From Alopecurus myosuroides (lineage: Eukaryota > Streptophyta > Magnoliopsida > Poales > Poaceae), in assembly GCA_028641055.1 (NCBI GenBank), contig CM054063.1:173462697-173526696 (forward strand): a DNA stretch of 64,000 nucleotides. Reading direction: 5' to 3'. Under the pieces are notes generated by a model. That model had not been told where the DNA came from. It worked only from the letters and a program-made list of their open reading frames with translations, and searched no databases. The position numbers and the translations under genes are program-made. Within the stretch, counting starts at the first letter, position 1, and each line of letters begins with the position of its first letter. Positions 48,661 through 60,221 of this stretch are shown one piece after another.

Positions 48661-49476
48661 TCACGCAGGACGACGGCTAGGAGTACGGCGAGAGGTACGG
48701 TGAGGAGCACGCCCACGAAAGTAGGTAGAACGACGATCCACATAGATCTGACGTGGTCTGAGAGCGACTCTAGGTGTGGTGAAGTACATAGCGTCGACTC
48801 CCTGTGCTCCAAAGCGTGGAATCCCAGTGTAACCAGCACCAAGGTTAAGGAGTGGACCTCTGATCGGCTCGTAACCTCCAGCATCTGGCAGACGACGACC
48901 AACTGGCTGGTCGAAACGTGCAAAGCGCTCGTCTCCAACAAAGTCTGTGGTGTAAGTCGCCAGACGAGTCAAAGCAAGATAGAGCTGCTCTCTGACTGAA
49001 GCCAACTCCTGAGATAGTGTGCTGGCAACTGCGCCACTGTGCCTCACAAACTGAGCGGTGGTGTGCAGCCTGGAGTTATCATGCTCATAAACATCCAAGT
49101 TGTCGTAGAGAGTGAAGTGAGCTCCCTCCGAAGTGATGTAACCACGGGGGATGTGGCGATAGATAGAATCGTCAAATCCCCAGTAGTCAGCACGAAGGAC
49201 GGTGAGACTCACATAAGCTGCCTGCTGCACAGCCATATCCACTGTGGAACCTACTGCCTCGTAGCGGTGGACTACGCTCATGCCATCATCTGACAGAATG
49301 TAGACGATAGCCTGGTAGTAGGTCTGGTCAAACTCTCGCTGCTTCTCGTAGACCTGGTACTCTGGTTCCCAACGGAACCCCAGAAAAGTGACCATGTCTC
49401 TCAGCATCTCCGGATAACCGGCAGTGCTCTCGCAACGAGTCATACGAACCACCTGCGGGTAGAACCTGAGATCCAT
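48661..49476 (-). CDS. Accessory ORF of element B, 271 aa, still open
   Basis: Homologue of the ORF at 17942-18757 in element A, same place between PBS and gag, same length, about 55 differences out of 271 by eye (about 80% identical). I chose ATG 49476, directly after CTGCAG as in A; a longer start at 49593 is not conserved. Conserved parts include YPQVVRMTR, LRDMVTFLGFRW, AVGSTVDMAVQQAAYVS, TYTTDFVGDERFAR and GGYEPIRGPLLNLGAGYTGI. The C-terminal tail is again Arg-rich (RRTPSRRPA). The N-terminal third has the order of a dsRNA-binding domain, an inference. It is intact although gag-pol of the same copy has four stops. Confidence 0.75.
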   Translation of the reverse strand: MDLRFYPQVVRMTRCESTAGYPEMLRDMVTFLGFRWEPEYQVYEKQREFDQTYYQAIVYILSDDGMSVVHRYEAVGSTVDMAVQQAAYVSLTVLRADYWGFDDSIYRHIPRGYITSEGAHFTLYDNLDVYEHDNSRLHTTAQFVRHSGAVASTLSQELASVREQLYLALTRLATYTTDFVGDERFARFDQPVGRRLPDAGGYEPIRGPLLNLGAGYTGIPRFGAQGVDAMYFTTPRVALRPRQIYVDRRSTYFRGRAPHRTSRRTPSRRPA

Positions 49477-50003
49477 CTGCAGATGATCGGGGAAGTTTTG
49501 ATTAGACGCCGGTAGAAGAACTGAAGTGGCAAGCAACAACAAGGTTTCAACGGACGAAAGGATGTTGAGAAGAACAGGATATTGAAGCAACATTGGGGAA
49601 ACACGAGACCAAACACTCCTGAGGTACTACGGAAAACCCCATCCGGGCTTCTAAAGGATAAATATCTACTTCTTAAGGAATAGAGGATCTGCTTCCGGGG
49701 CTTACACGCCTCCGTTCTCAATCGTGAGTAGGCAACATGATAAATCATGTCACAACCACCTCCATTCCTATGGTCTAGTAGATATAACTATCCTAGAGAA
49801 ACCAGGATACGTGAAATCCTAACTTGAAAGTTTAGATGAGAAGAGAAAACAACGTTGCACTTCCTTACCAGAAAAGGGAGGGTGGGTGGGGAAAGAAATA
49901 AAAGAACAGAATTCCTACTCTCACGTTTCATTTTTCCTATATAGCTACAAAATAGTTTCTAGACTCAACTGCGACCAGTAAAAGGGATCCTACAGGCAGA
50001 CAG
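49477..50003 (-). other. Leader between PBS and accessory ORF of element B
   Basis: Non-coding sequence related to the leader of element A. On the minus strand it ends ATCTGCAG right before the accessory-ORF ATG, a possible splice acceptor. About 160 bases longer than in A; the extra part lies near 49620-49780. Confidence 0.4.
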
Positions 50004-50015
50004 GCTCTGATACCA
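50004..50015 (-). other. Primer-binding site of element B
   Basis: Minus strand TGGTATCAGAGC, initiator-Met tRNA type, two bases inside the 5' LTR. Confidence 0.95.
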
Positions 50016-50017
50016 TT

Positions 50018-53000
50018 TGTCGCACCCGGACTTCTAGAGGATACTCACAGCCCGCTAAACAGTAGATAAATGGCTTACGGGGCATACCGGCACCCGCATC
50101 TCAATATGAGCAGGCCAACACGTAAACGTGTGACGACCATTCTCTACTATCCATCGTCTGCGTAAACCATCCCATAGAAATCCGACTACTTCCATTGACG
50201 TACTTCATAACATACACACATGGTACGTCAACGGCATTTGAACAAGTGATATCACAACAAATCTCTAAGACACAAAGAAATAGAAATAAGTTGCAAATAG
50301 CTCTCACTAGAGCAGAGATAGCAAATACAATCATCCAGAGGACACATGTCCCAACAAGTCATCATTACATCACAGCGGAAGCATCCAAAGTGTCTGAGTA
50401 CAGACAAGATCCAAATAGGCCTAAGAGGCCGGAAACGAAAAGACGGAGCCCATCCACGATGTCTCGGATCCTGCCCGGGTCCGCTATCTACTCGTCAGTA
50501 GCCTCGTCATACTCCACGTAGTAGCCACCATGGGGATCCTCGGAAACGTAGTCTGCGGAAACCACAGCCCCAAAGGGGTCAGTACAGACAAGTACTGGCA
50601 AGCAAGACTCACAAGATACCAAAGTGTACCCGGCAACACCAAGTACAGATGCTTTGGGTTCAACGGAAGAAAAATAGGTGATACAAAAGTGCGACAGCAG
50701 GCTGCTCTAACCAACTACAGAAACACGCTACAACTTCCGGCTAAAAGAAGGGGATAAGATAGCGTATCGTAACCAACTACCACTAACCTCAAACAAACCC
50801 ATCCTGGATCTCGCCCCTTATCCAAAGAAGCAATCCGAGGATAACTCACACAGTTGGATTAATGATGGTTCAAGTTATTGTGTCAATAAGACTATTACTA
50901 GTCAAATTATTATCGATTAGGTGTAAGTTGTCTAATCCTTGTTAGCCAGCCCTATCACCAAGTCATCCATAACCGCGGACAACACGACTTCTCGAGAAGA
51001 TTTAACCCTGCAGGGATGCACCAATTTGGCCGTACACGTAAGAATACCCCGCCAGGATGGAAATGCACTTCCACCAAGCGAGGCACTCAACACAACCCAA
51101 CTCTTCTTCGCATCAAGCCCAAAGAACCCCGTGCAATTGAGCGCATGGCTAATCAAGCCCCACGAAGAAAAGGGGACCCTCATAGCACTCTAAGAACGTG
51201 TCTCCCTAAATGCCGACTACAAAAGTTTCCACCCTGGCCTCGGGTTCGTACCTGCATATGCGTGCGGCAAATGGAAAACCCGAACTAAAAGAGGCGATTT
51301 GGACGAGATGCGAATCGAATCAAATTGAGGGGGGCGCCCATACACGCTTCCCACATGCGGTTAGCGCGCTCATCATGGATCTAGAGGACAAAGACTTTTC
51401 CTGAGTTCGACACTAGCAGACCTCAAAACCATACTCGGCCTCCTGCCGGTGCCTTAACATCAAATTAGCATTACCTCAAACATTAACAGGTTGTTGTTTA
51501 AACATCGAGCCCCAGAACATAATAAATATGGTAACAGAAATAACGGACAACAGACTCGAGCATAAACAACCCTAAGCATGCTAGTAAGACACATGCAACA
51601 AGCAACAGGGGTATAGGTGTGGAGGATAGGCAATATCAGGGTTACAGGATAACATGTGATAGGATCGGAACACAAGCAACGAATCTTAAGGCTAGCAGAA
51701 TAGACAACGGAAAGTATCGATATCCAGTGTGGAAAGGACACAATGGTTCATGTGAGTGAATACTTGCCTGCAAACTCAGTAGCCTGGTACTGGGCTAACT
51801 CCTCAGAAGTAGTGTCGTAAACCTCGTCTGTCTCAACGTCGTCGTCTATTCGAGAAGAAGCAAACAAACAACGCAGAGAGACAAACAACCAATAACATGG
51901 CATAATGCACAATCATGGGATGATGCATGACAACTTAATTGATGCACCAAAATAAGCTAGTTGACATGGTAACATAATTAAATGGACCCATATGCAATTT
52001 GGATTGCATATGGAAAGCCCATGAATTAAGGTTGGATTAAATGATCTACAACTAACCGACATGTGAAAGTGGATTAGGATGATGCATGGATGAGGAAAAC
52101 AAAAAGAAAACAACAATAGATTCAATTTGAAAAGGTGTTTACCAAGTTTGAAATTTTATTTATTAAGTTATGAAAAATTGGCTCCTTAAAGGAGTTACAC
52201 AAGCATTTGTTGTTTTCACCAATTTTAATTGTTCAAAATAAATAACAAAATGCATCTTTGGAAAGAACACAAAATTTTAGGTGGAATACATGTTTCATTT
52301 GTTGAAAAAGGATTTATAATGAATTAAACAAGTTTAAACAAGATTTAAATGAATTTAATTCAAGTATGAAATTATTTGAATTTTTTATTTGTTTAAAACA
52401 TTAAATCAAATTCATATTTGAAAAGTTTATACTTTTCTGGTTTGAAAACATATTTTATTTGTTCAAGGATAATTTAATTTGACCAAGTTATGAATTTAGC
52501 AATTTTAAATGATTTAAACAAGGTTTAAATTATTTAACCAATTTTAATTATTCAAAACATGAAACAAAGTTTATATTTGGAAAGGTGGTTTAATTTAGCA
52601 TGGAAAACACATTTTATATGTGACATTTGAAATAAGTTTGAATTAGTTATGAATTTAATCAAATTTGTAATGAGTTGTTTGAATTTGAATTTTGAAAACA
52701 TTTGAAATGTTCAAAACAGTAAACAAATGACTTCAACATATAGAGAATTAAATTTTGTACAGAAAACATATTTAATTTGTTAAGTTTGGATTTAAAATAC
52801 AAAAGTTATCTGTATTTGGAAACCAGGGACTATTCTGTAAATAACATGGACTGGAATTAAAAAGAAAAAGGGCCAGAACTATTTACACCTCGCAGTGGCC
52901 CAGCCTGGGCCACTGACAAGGGGGCCTGGGCCACGGTGACAGGGTGTGTGTGCGCGTGGATGCACGCGTCGCTGAAAGGGAGGCCCCACCTGTCAGCGCG

Positions 53001-54295
53001 CGGTGCAAAAGTGTGGGATTTAATCTCGTGAGGCGGGGATCGAACCCTGTACCTCGTGAGCGTGCGCGCAGTGCTGCTGCCACCGCACTGTGCTGCTGTA
53101 TGTTGAAAGTAGAGGGGATTGGGGGGGGGTTGAGGTTCAGTTAGCGGCTGTTTACTGAACTGAACAAAATTCAGTTAACTGAATATCGACAGGGGACGGT
53201 GGTCACCGACGGCGAGGACCTGCTGCTGTTGCTGCTGTGCGTGCACGGGTGCCGTGGGCGTGCGCGTGCTTGTCACGAGGACGCATGGAGGGAAAAGGAG
53301 GAGGGAGAGGTGGTGCTCACCACCTCTGTAGCCGTGGCAGCGGCCCGATGAGGAGGACGGCGGCTGACGGCGTGCACGGAGACGATGGCGACGATCGGAG
53401 ACCTCCCAAGCCCCGTCGATGAAGCGAGGATGAAGTAGACTGCACGGGGAACTCGTTCCCGTGCCTACCCTCCGCGGAGATGGTCCATGTCGACGGCGAT
53501 CGCCGGAGTGGACGCGGTGGTTGTCGGTGGTGGGTACAGAGAGATGCAGAGGAGGGAGGAGAAGAGAAAAATCGGTGGCGGCGGAGAGAGAAGGAGGGAG
53601 AGGAGAAACTAGGGCAGGAGGGGAGCCCTCGGGGCAGCTATAAGGAGGAGGGGGAGGTGCTCGCAACCGTTCCCTCCTCGCTCTGTCGACGTGTGCAGCG
53701 CCGATGCGCGGCCGTACAGAGGTAAGAGATGAGGGAGAGAGGTGGGCTGGGCCTGGCTGGTGGGCGCAGCCCACTTGGCTGGCCTGCCCCTCTCTCTCTC
53801 TGCTTTATTTTTTTCTCTTTTCTGTTTCTGTTTTTTTTTTGCTGAAAAGAAAAAGGGAAGAAAAGGGTAGTTTTAGGGTTAGAAAAATTTAGGAAAAATT
53901 TGTATAGGTTATTTATTGTAACAACACCAATGTGCAAACTTCTGTTTTTCAAAAATTTAAAATTAGTTGCTGTTTGTAATTTATTTGAATTTGAGTGAAA
54001 TTTGAATTAATTGAATAATTGAAAGAAGCAACTTAAAAGTGTTTAAGTTCAAGTTTATTATGAACAAAAGATTGGTTTGATTGCAAGTTTTATTTGAAAC
54101 ATTGTAACAGAACAAGTATGAAACAAAGATTTGAATTTTTTGGTTTGAAATTCATATTGAAAACAAGGGAAAACAAATGAAAACAAAGGAAAACAAATGG
54201 AAAACAAATGCAAAGCTTATGATGACATGATGCAAAACATAATTTAACAAAAAACAAACATTCTAAAGGTTGTTTTTCATACTTGGGATGTTACA
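50018..54295 (-). repeat. 5' LTR of element B (4278 bp)
   Basis: Second copy of 39742-44022. Hairpin at 51988-52013, B-box at 53037-53046, exon-like blocks at 51768-51845 and 50488-50552. A weak TATA-like TTATAG lies near 53640 on the minus strand. Confidence 0.95.
50488..51845 (-). other. Exon-like acidic-peptide blocks in the 5' LTR of element B
   Basis: Block 1 at 51768-51845 and block 2 at 50488-50552, same lengths and signals as in the 3' LTR. One codon near the end differs (ATDE here, AADE in the other LTR); the stop codon is kept. Confidence 0.5.
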
Positions 54296-55759
54296 TGCCC
54301 TCTCATTGCGCACCGCATCTTCTCCGTTAGCCCATTTTTCGGCTATGTTCATCAGCTCCCCAATAGTTTTGGGTGCGGCTCTGCCCAGTTCTTCTCTGAA
54401 AGTCGTTCTTCGGGCGCCTTTTGCGAAGGCTTCAATCGCTACTTCTTCCGAGATGGTTCCTGCGGTATTCCTGAGCGTAGTCCATCGCTGGATGTACTCG
54501 CGGGTGGATTCGCCACTTTTCTGCTTGCATGCTCGCAGTTCTTCAATGGTGGCTGGCCTCTTGTAAGTCGACTGGAAATTTTTGCAGAAATCGCGGTGCA
54601 AATCATCCCACGATGCGTAGCAAGATTTTGGTTGTCTCTCCAGCCAACTGCGAGCCGAGCCGGTGAGAAGCAAATTGAGGTATTGCATAGCCGTGTTTTT
54701 ATTCCCACGTTGGCATTTTACTGCCGTGAGGTAATCGCTTAGCCATTGAGAGGGCTCGAGTGAGCCGTCGTACTTCGTTACTTCCGTGCTAAGCTTGAAT
54801 CTTTTGGGTAGGGGCGCCTCGCGGATACTGCGGGCAAAGCAGAGAGCGCTGCAGGTTTCGTCATCCGAGGAGCCGGACGAAGAGCGCTCGCGATATCGCG
54901 AAGCCCTCGCCTTATCCACTCTTTTTTGAGCGAGATCTGATCGCACGTCGTACTCTGGCCGGTCGCGATCAGTATCCTTCCTTGGCTCCTTGCTTCGCTT
55001 TCGCGAGCGGCTGCTATGATGCCGCGAGCTTTTGTCTCTCGGACTGCCTTCGCTGCTACTTCGACTGTCATCATGACGCCGTGCTTCTTTTCCTCGACCA
55101 CGACGTGGTGACCTGTCCCTTCTTGGCGAAGAACTCCTACGTTTGCGGGATGCTTCCCTATCCTTGTCTTTCTCCTTCTCCTGTTCCTTCTCCAGCTGTT
55201 CTGCGGCCTTCTTTCGATCATAAGCGGCGAGCCTTGCGGCCGCCAGCCCTAATCCCTTGCGCACTTGTTTATACTGTTCCGCCCGAGGATCGCTTTCCGT
55301 CGGTTGGTTCATCTGCATGTAAGTTGCTGCGGCTGGAACCGCGGCAGGAGGAGTTTGCGGGTAGACATTGCCATCGTCATCGACTCGCATGAGAGAAGGA
55401 GTGATTGATCTGCTGGTTCCGGCTAGGGACTCATTGTTCCTGGACGTAGATGCGTGTCCCTTCCTTGCGGGTCGGGTTCTAACCGAGGGTGTTATGGAAA
55501 GCCCGGCTCGCCTTTGGCTCGACTCGTCCGCCGCTCTTCTTCGGCGGGCCAGATCTATCCGAGCGTCCTTGATAGACGTGGCTGCTCTCACTAGGTGATA
55601 GTGGTAGGCAACCATGTCTTCGTGTGAGGCCCCGGATGCGGGTGGCTTGCTCGTTCGCATAGCCTCCTTTGCTCGGTTCCAGGATTCCCGTGAGACGCTG
55701 ATTATGTTGCGCTCTGCCGCGCTGTGTTCTGTTTCCGAGGCTTGTTCCGATCCTGCCAT
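54296..55759 (-). pseudogene. Gag N-terminal part of element C, cut by element B
   Basis: Open from ATG 55759 to the insertion of B. The first part is Ser/Arg/Lys-rich and low complexity (RS-like, about residues 180-300). The conserved capsid-like region follows (YDGSLEPSQWLSDYLTAVK, LLLTGSARSWLERQP, REYIQRWTTLRNTAG, IGELMNIAEKWANGEDA), typical of Tat-lineage gag. The frame also extends upstream to near the PBS, broken only by a TAG at 55931-55933, so the true gag N-terminus may lie further up (VFEDLEKSVTLTFGSL region). The remainder of gag is at 38474-39736. Confidence 0.85.
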
Positions 55760-56163
55760 GCAGACTTGAGCCAGTCGAGGCTCGTGTGTCCTAGGCGTAG
55801 GTCGGAAGTTTCTTCGAATTCTTGATGGTTCCTCTGTCGAGAGGGTATGGTAGTCGTTGGCGTTGAAGCGGATGGACTCGCCGCTTTTCTCCAGATGACG
55901 ACGTGAGTCGACAGCTCCAGATTCAGTTTCCTATTCATCCGAGAAGTGGAGGATTCCGTCCCTGTTGGTCACGAATTTTAGGCTCCCGAACGTCAAGGTG
56001 ACGCTTTTCTCCAGATCCTCGAATACCGGGCGCGATTCCGGCGAGTGAGGTGTGACCACGACAGATCCGATCCGTATAGGATTGTTCGGAGCCGTAGTCG
56101 ATGGTTTCCAACGACAGTGCGTTGTCGATGAAGCCGAAGATGCCGGTGATCCAGCGCCCGTCG
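55760..56163 (-). other. Pre-gag leader of element C
   Basis: In the gag frame apart from one TAG (55931-55933); could be an N-terminal gag extension. No separate gene is recognised. Confidence 0.4.
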
Positions 56164-56182
56164 TCCCCACGGTCGGCGCCAA
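56164..56182 (-). other. Primer-binding site of element C
   Basis: The minus strand reads TGGCGCCGACCGTGGGGAC next to the 5' LTR. The TGGCGCCG start fits an Asp-tRNA-type primer with mismatches further in. Confidence 0.65.
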
Positions 56183-56183
56183 T

Positions 56184-56701
56184 TGTCGAATCTCTGACTC
56201 TACAAATCCCTTAGGTGACCCTATCGGGTTTCGACTAGGAGAATTCATGAGGCCTGGTGGAATCGTCGGCTAGACAGGGGGCGAGATTTACCCAGGTTCG
56301 GGGCCCTCGTAGAGGTAAAACCCTTACTCCTGCTTGTCTGATCTGTATTATGGCGAGATACTCGAGCTGTTTACAATGGCGATGCCATGGTGAGGCGTAC
56401 GGGGTATTCCCGTGTATTGCCTAGTCTAGTTGTGGCTTGTATCTTCCTCTCTCTAGATTGAATCCCTAGATTGGTCCCCCTTTTTCTCTCCTCCCTCCTC
56501 GCTTTATATATGCAGCCAGGAGGGGGTTACATGAGTCCTAGTAGATTACGTATAGGAGTTCTTGTCTTGACCCGCAAGTCTTGCGGGTGGGCTTCTGTTG
56601 GGCCTTCTAGAATACTCCAAGGGCTTTCCTTCTTGGGCCTTAACGTCGGGCCTGAGACGGGGTGTCCTTACCCGCAGGGTCTAAGATCCATTCCTTCGTC
56701 A
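56184..56701 (-). repeat. 5' LTR of element C (518 bp)
   Basis: Right copy; minus-strand TATA box TATATAAAG at 56502-56510. Both TG..CA ends are intact here. Confidence 0.9.
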
Positions 56702-57150
56702 CCTGTAGAAGATCCTCATGCACAAGCCTGTGTGTAATGATGTTGTCGACTCCCCGTATCCATCACCTTGATTCAGTGGAGTGAGGGTCTCACGTGTTAC
56801 CCCTCTGAGAGTATGCACACATACGTCGGGGCCAATTCTGCAGCGCTTTGCCGTTCAGGGCTAGACGTCGCAGGTGTATATGAAGGTGGAGTTCTGAACA
56901 CATGAGAGAAAGAAAATAATTAGAAGTTAGATCTAATTAGGAGAGGACACCTCAAAAATCCAATTAGAAGAAGCTTTATGGGAAGTCCGCGAAACTCTTC
57001 CGGAACCATATGACCCCTTTAGATAAAATCATCGATATTATCTAACAATGTAATAAATATATTTCCGACACACTGGGACATCTCATGACCCTTGATTTTG
57101 CTCCGTAAAGCGTCCAGTCTCAATTTCTCTCTCAGAACAACTCCGGAATT

Positions 57151-59153
57151 TATTGGGACATCCAATAAGCTCAATATAAATCATCTCCGGTATATAAAAT
57201 ATATCTATCATGCGGAAAAAATCATTCCGATGATACTCCTAGTTGATACAGACCTACAGATATACACAAAAATCAGCCCTAACTTAAGTGTGTTTCCCCT
57301 ACAGATTCGATAGTGTGTGGACAAGAAACTGGAAACTCTTTCCTTTCCAATAATCAATAGTGGGGCCATGGACGCCCATATTGACTCCCACATACTATAC
57401 GAATAAACTACTGAACATGTTGGTTATTATACAATTCTCCTATTACTCACGATACCGTACTTACCCAAGCGTTGTATTGTAACCAAACATTTTGATTACA
57501 TGCGCACTCACCGAGCTTCCTTCTACCATATGACATGTCCATAAAGCCTTCGTTATTTCATAATGCTCAGTTCTAGCCTAAGTGTGGTACATGGCTATGA
57601 GTGCAACGATCATATCATACGCGGACGTACGGTCAAATCGTTTCTCTAGCTCAGGATCCATACATGTCAACATGAGACATCGAACAACTATTGCATCATC
57701 ACTCATCAAGGTGTGAGCATTATTTTCAGCATCAGCAGCATCGTCATCGAGATCATATGGAAGAGGAGCATCGAGGACATACTTTTTCTTGATACCCCTA
57801 AGAACAATTCTTAGATAATGGACCCAATCCGCATAGTTACTTACATTGGAAGCAAGTGGTTTCTTCTCGAGTAGTGCACCAAGGTTAATAGCGGGTGCGT
57901 TATGAGCCATAGATTTACAACAGTTACATAGACATGTTCATAATTATTTTTGAAGCACTTGTTAACTATGTGCTCCCACTAAATTCGATATTCCTCGTGA
58001 TCAGAATCTAATGTATTACAGAATCCACGATCAACTTATAACTGAAGGATGTATCCACCTCAATGGCTATAAGCTTACAATAGGTAGGCCAACTTGCCAA
58101 TCACTACCACCGTGATTTTCGCTTCACCATTTAGTGTAAGTGCTCTGAGCTCATGACTTTTATGTCTGAACGCCAAGACAACCAACTGATCCTGCTGCAA
58201 CAAGTGATGTCAAGATGACTCCTGTATCTAGGTGATGGGCATGGATCAGCTTTATGCCCGCCTTCTGATCATAAGAACACGTTGATCCCCGTATCCAGGT
58301 GATAGACGTGAACCCCAATCAGCTTGACGGTGCTACAGTTTGGGGAGCACGATCTACCTTGATATTTTAATGAGTAATCACCCTAATAATCACGTCTACT
58401 GCATAACCAAAGGATAAAAATAAAACAAATAAAACATGCACGAGTAGAACTAGTGATGTAGTATAGTCTTCCTTCATCTCCAACGTATCCTGCATTGGTG
58501 GTGCCATGTCGAGGTTCACAACAAGTGCGATCCCTCCTTCCCATCATCGCCATGATCGGGTTTAGAATGGTTTGCTAGCTACAACATAGTGGTAGGTAAA
58601 GCATCTCGAAATTCTAAACTTCGAGACTATACCACATCATGTTTTCTGCAAAACAGAGTTAGCCGTCCCTAACGTTTGTTTTGCATCTTTTAGCGTGGCT
58701 ATAGGATCTGTGAAACGAACCGTTAAGTAACCTACGCTTCCATAAGAAACGATTATTCACGGTGCTAGATTAACATCACGGGGTGATTGAAACACAGACA
58801 TTACGAAAACGTCTAGAGCCTCAATCTAAACTTACTCATATGGATCCAATCCACATGCCCCTTCCACAATGCTATTTACGAGACCAACTATAAAGAGACC
58901 CAAAGCTACTGAGGCACTTCTTCACACTAGACGAGATATGGCAGGGGCAACTCGAACGTCCTAGGATTGCCAGAAGTTTGTAAAAATCTCGATATACCGT
59001 CGGAAACAAAACAACAAAGATTACTGGGAAGCAATCATAAATAATTTGAATCTTGAAGAACTTTCCAACGTACTTGCACAAAGTTATGCAATGCCCGCAC
59101 TCACCGGTGCTCTAGATTAGATCTTGTACCTACGCATAGACCGTTGATACAAC
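57151..59153 (-). other. Internal region of element D
   Basis: Between the two LTR-like segments. Apart from the gag fragment at 57578-57910 nothing is recognised. The missing pol implies a large internal deletion or a non-autonomous element. Next to the right LTR the minus strand reads TTGTATCAACGG, a possible degraded Met PBS. Confidence 0.4.
57578..57910 (-). pseudogene. Copia-type gag N-terminus (110 aa), element D
   Basis: Starts MAHNAPAINLGALLEKK and has the pattern SNYADWVHYLRIVLRGIKKK ... MDPELEKRFDRTSAYDMI, typical of plant Ty1/copia (UBN2-like) gag. It stops after 110 aa, far short of the normal protein; no pol follows. Confidence 0.7.
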
Positions 59154-60204
59154 TGTTGGGTTGCGCAAAGGGAATTTAAAATTTTCTCGATGCATGTTAC
59201 GCAACAACCAAGATCTAGCTATGCAAATACAAGTGAATAATAATTCCATGATCTAGTTCCCGAGATCATGTACCACACACCATAGTGGCGGAAGAGATGT
59301 CGGTGACGATGTCGGTGAAGCCTGTAGAAGATCCTCACACACAAGGCTATGGGTGAGGATGTTGCCGACTCCCCGTATCGAGCACCTTGATCCAGCAGAG
59401 TGAGGTTCTCATGTGTTACCTCTCTAAGAGTATGCACACATACGTCGGGGCCAATTCAGCAGCGCTTCGCCGTTCAGGACTAGACGCTGCAGGTGTATAT
59501 GAAGGTGGAGTTCTTAACACATGAGAGAGAATATTAATTATAAGCTAGATCTAATTGGGAGAAGACACCTCAAAAACCCAATTAGAAAAAGCTCCAATTC
59601 AACTATAGGGGCTCTAATTAGAATCTCTAATTAGACCCTCTAATTCTACTAGAGAGAGAGAGAGGCTTGAGAGACAACTGTGTATTTTGTTTTGAGCCTT
59701 GGGGTCCTTTATATAGTGGGAGAGAGTGGGAGACTTGCCAAAGGGGAGAGGAGTCCTAGTTGGTCTAGGAGAGTCTTGGTTTCACCACATGTGGTGGCCA
59801 CACGTTGCCTCCTAGCCCAACTCGGATTGGGCAAGGTGGAGTCAAACTCCACCTCCATCTTTCCTTTTCCTTTTTCTACTTTTTGTCTCCAATAAATTCA
59901 GGAAAAATACCGGGATGACTAGTACCAATATGTGATGCCACTAGGGCCCACCCGACAGCCCCCTAAAATAGGGTGCAGCCATGAGGGGGAAATCTCTCCC
60001 CTCCGGTACTCCCCCTTCATGGAAAGTCCCTGAAACTCTTCCGGAACCATATGAATCCTTTAGATAAAATCATTGATATAATCTAACGATGTAAAAAAAA
60101 ATATTTCTGACACCCTGGGACATCTCATGTCCCCCTCCCCGCATTTGCTCCATAAAGTGTGCAACCTCAAATTCTCTCTCAGAACAACTCCGGAATAAAT
60201 TCCA
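59154..60204 (-). repeat. Right (5') LTR of element D
   Basis: Starts TGTTGGGTTGCGCAAAGGG. On the minus strand a TATA box TATATAAAG lies at 59707-59715. Contains a GAGAGAGAGAGA tract near 59655. The outer end is approximate (CA near 60204). It preserves the uninterrupted target site of element C near 59323-59340. Confidence 0.6.
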
Positions 60205-60221
60205 GTAGTATTAGTAACTAT

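Larger units (their letters stand above)
39742..54295 (-). mobile_element. Element B: gypsy chromovirus related to A, gag-pol with four stops, 14.6 kb
   Basis: Minus-strand insertion into the gag of element C with target duplication TGCCC (39737-39741 and 54296-54300). LTRs are 39742-44022 (3') and 50018-54295 (5'). About 22 differences in the first 1.7 kb of LTR (about 1.3%) make it older than A and younger than C. It has the same PBS, PPT, gene order and protein types as A, but LTR sequences differ enough to be a separate family. Confidence 0.95.
34223..56701 (-). mobile_element. Element C: Tat-lineage gypsy retrotransposon, defective, interrupted by element B
   Basis: The 518-bp LTRs at 34223-34740 (3') and 56184-56701 (5') are about 2% different by eye. 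Target duplication CCTGT occurs at 34218-34222 and 56702-56706, and the related sequence at 59323 onward shows the unoccupied site. Without B the element is about 7.9 kb. It has gag, protease, RT and a partial RNase H but no recognisable integrase, and several in-frame stops, so it could move only with help. A tandem-repeat-rich 2.2-kb region separates RNase H from the 3' LTR. Confidence 0.9.
34051..57150 (-). repeat. Left (3') LTR of element D, interrupted by element C
   Basis: Pieces 34051-34222 and 56707 to about 57150 align with the continuous right copy from 59154. Relative to the right copy about 430 bases (59590-60018) are missing here, with the join near 56977. The CCTGT at 34218-34222 is repeated at 56702-56706 as the insertion duplication of C. 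Confidence 0.65.
34051..60221 (-). mobile_element. Element D: copia-like LTR retrotransposon, truncated, host of nested C and B
   Basis: Two related long segments begin TGCTGGGTTGCGCAA (34051) and TGTTGGGTTGCGCAA (59154) and can be aligned over several hundred bases. The left one is broken by element C. They are taken as the two LTRs; the minus-strand TATA box and the minus-strand gag fragment between them give the orientation. Only a gag N-terminus remains and no pol is seen. The outer (right) limit is uncertain because element E begins at 60222. Confidence 0.6.

Noticed and set aside
49477..49593. Longer start for the accessory ORF of B (and 17873 in A)
   Set aside because: The upstream parts do not align between A and B, while identity begins right at the CTGCAG|ATG start.
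54778..55392. Overlapping ORFs of 147 aa (minus) and 136 aa (plus) in gag of element C
   Set aside because: Off-frame shadows of the Arg/Ser-rich gag segment.
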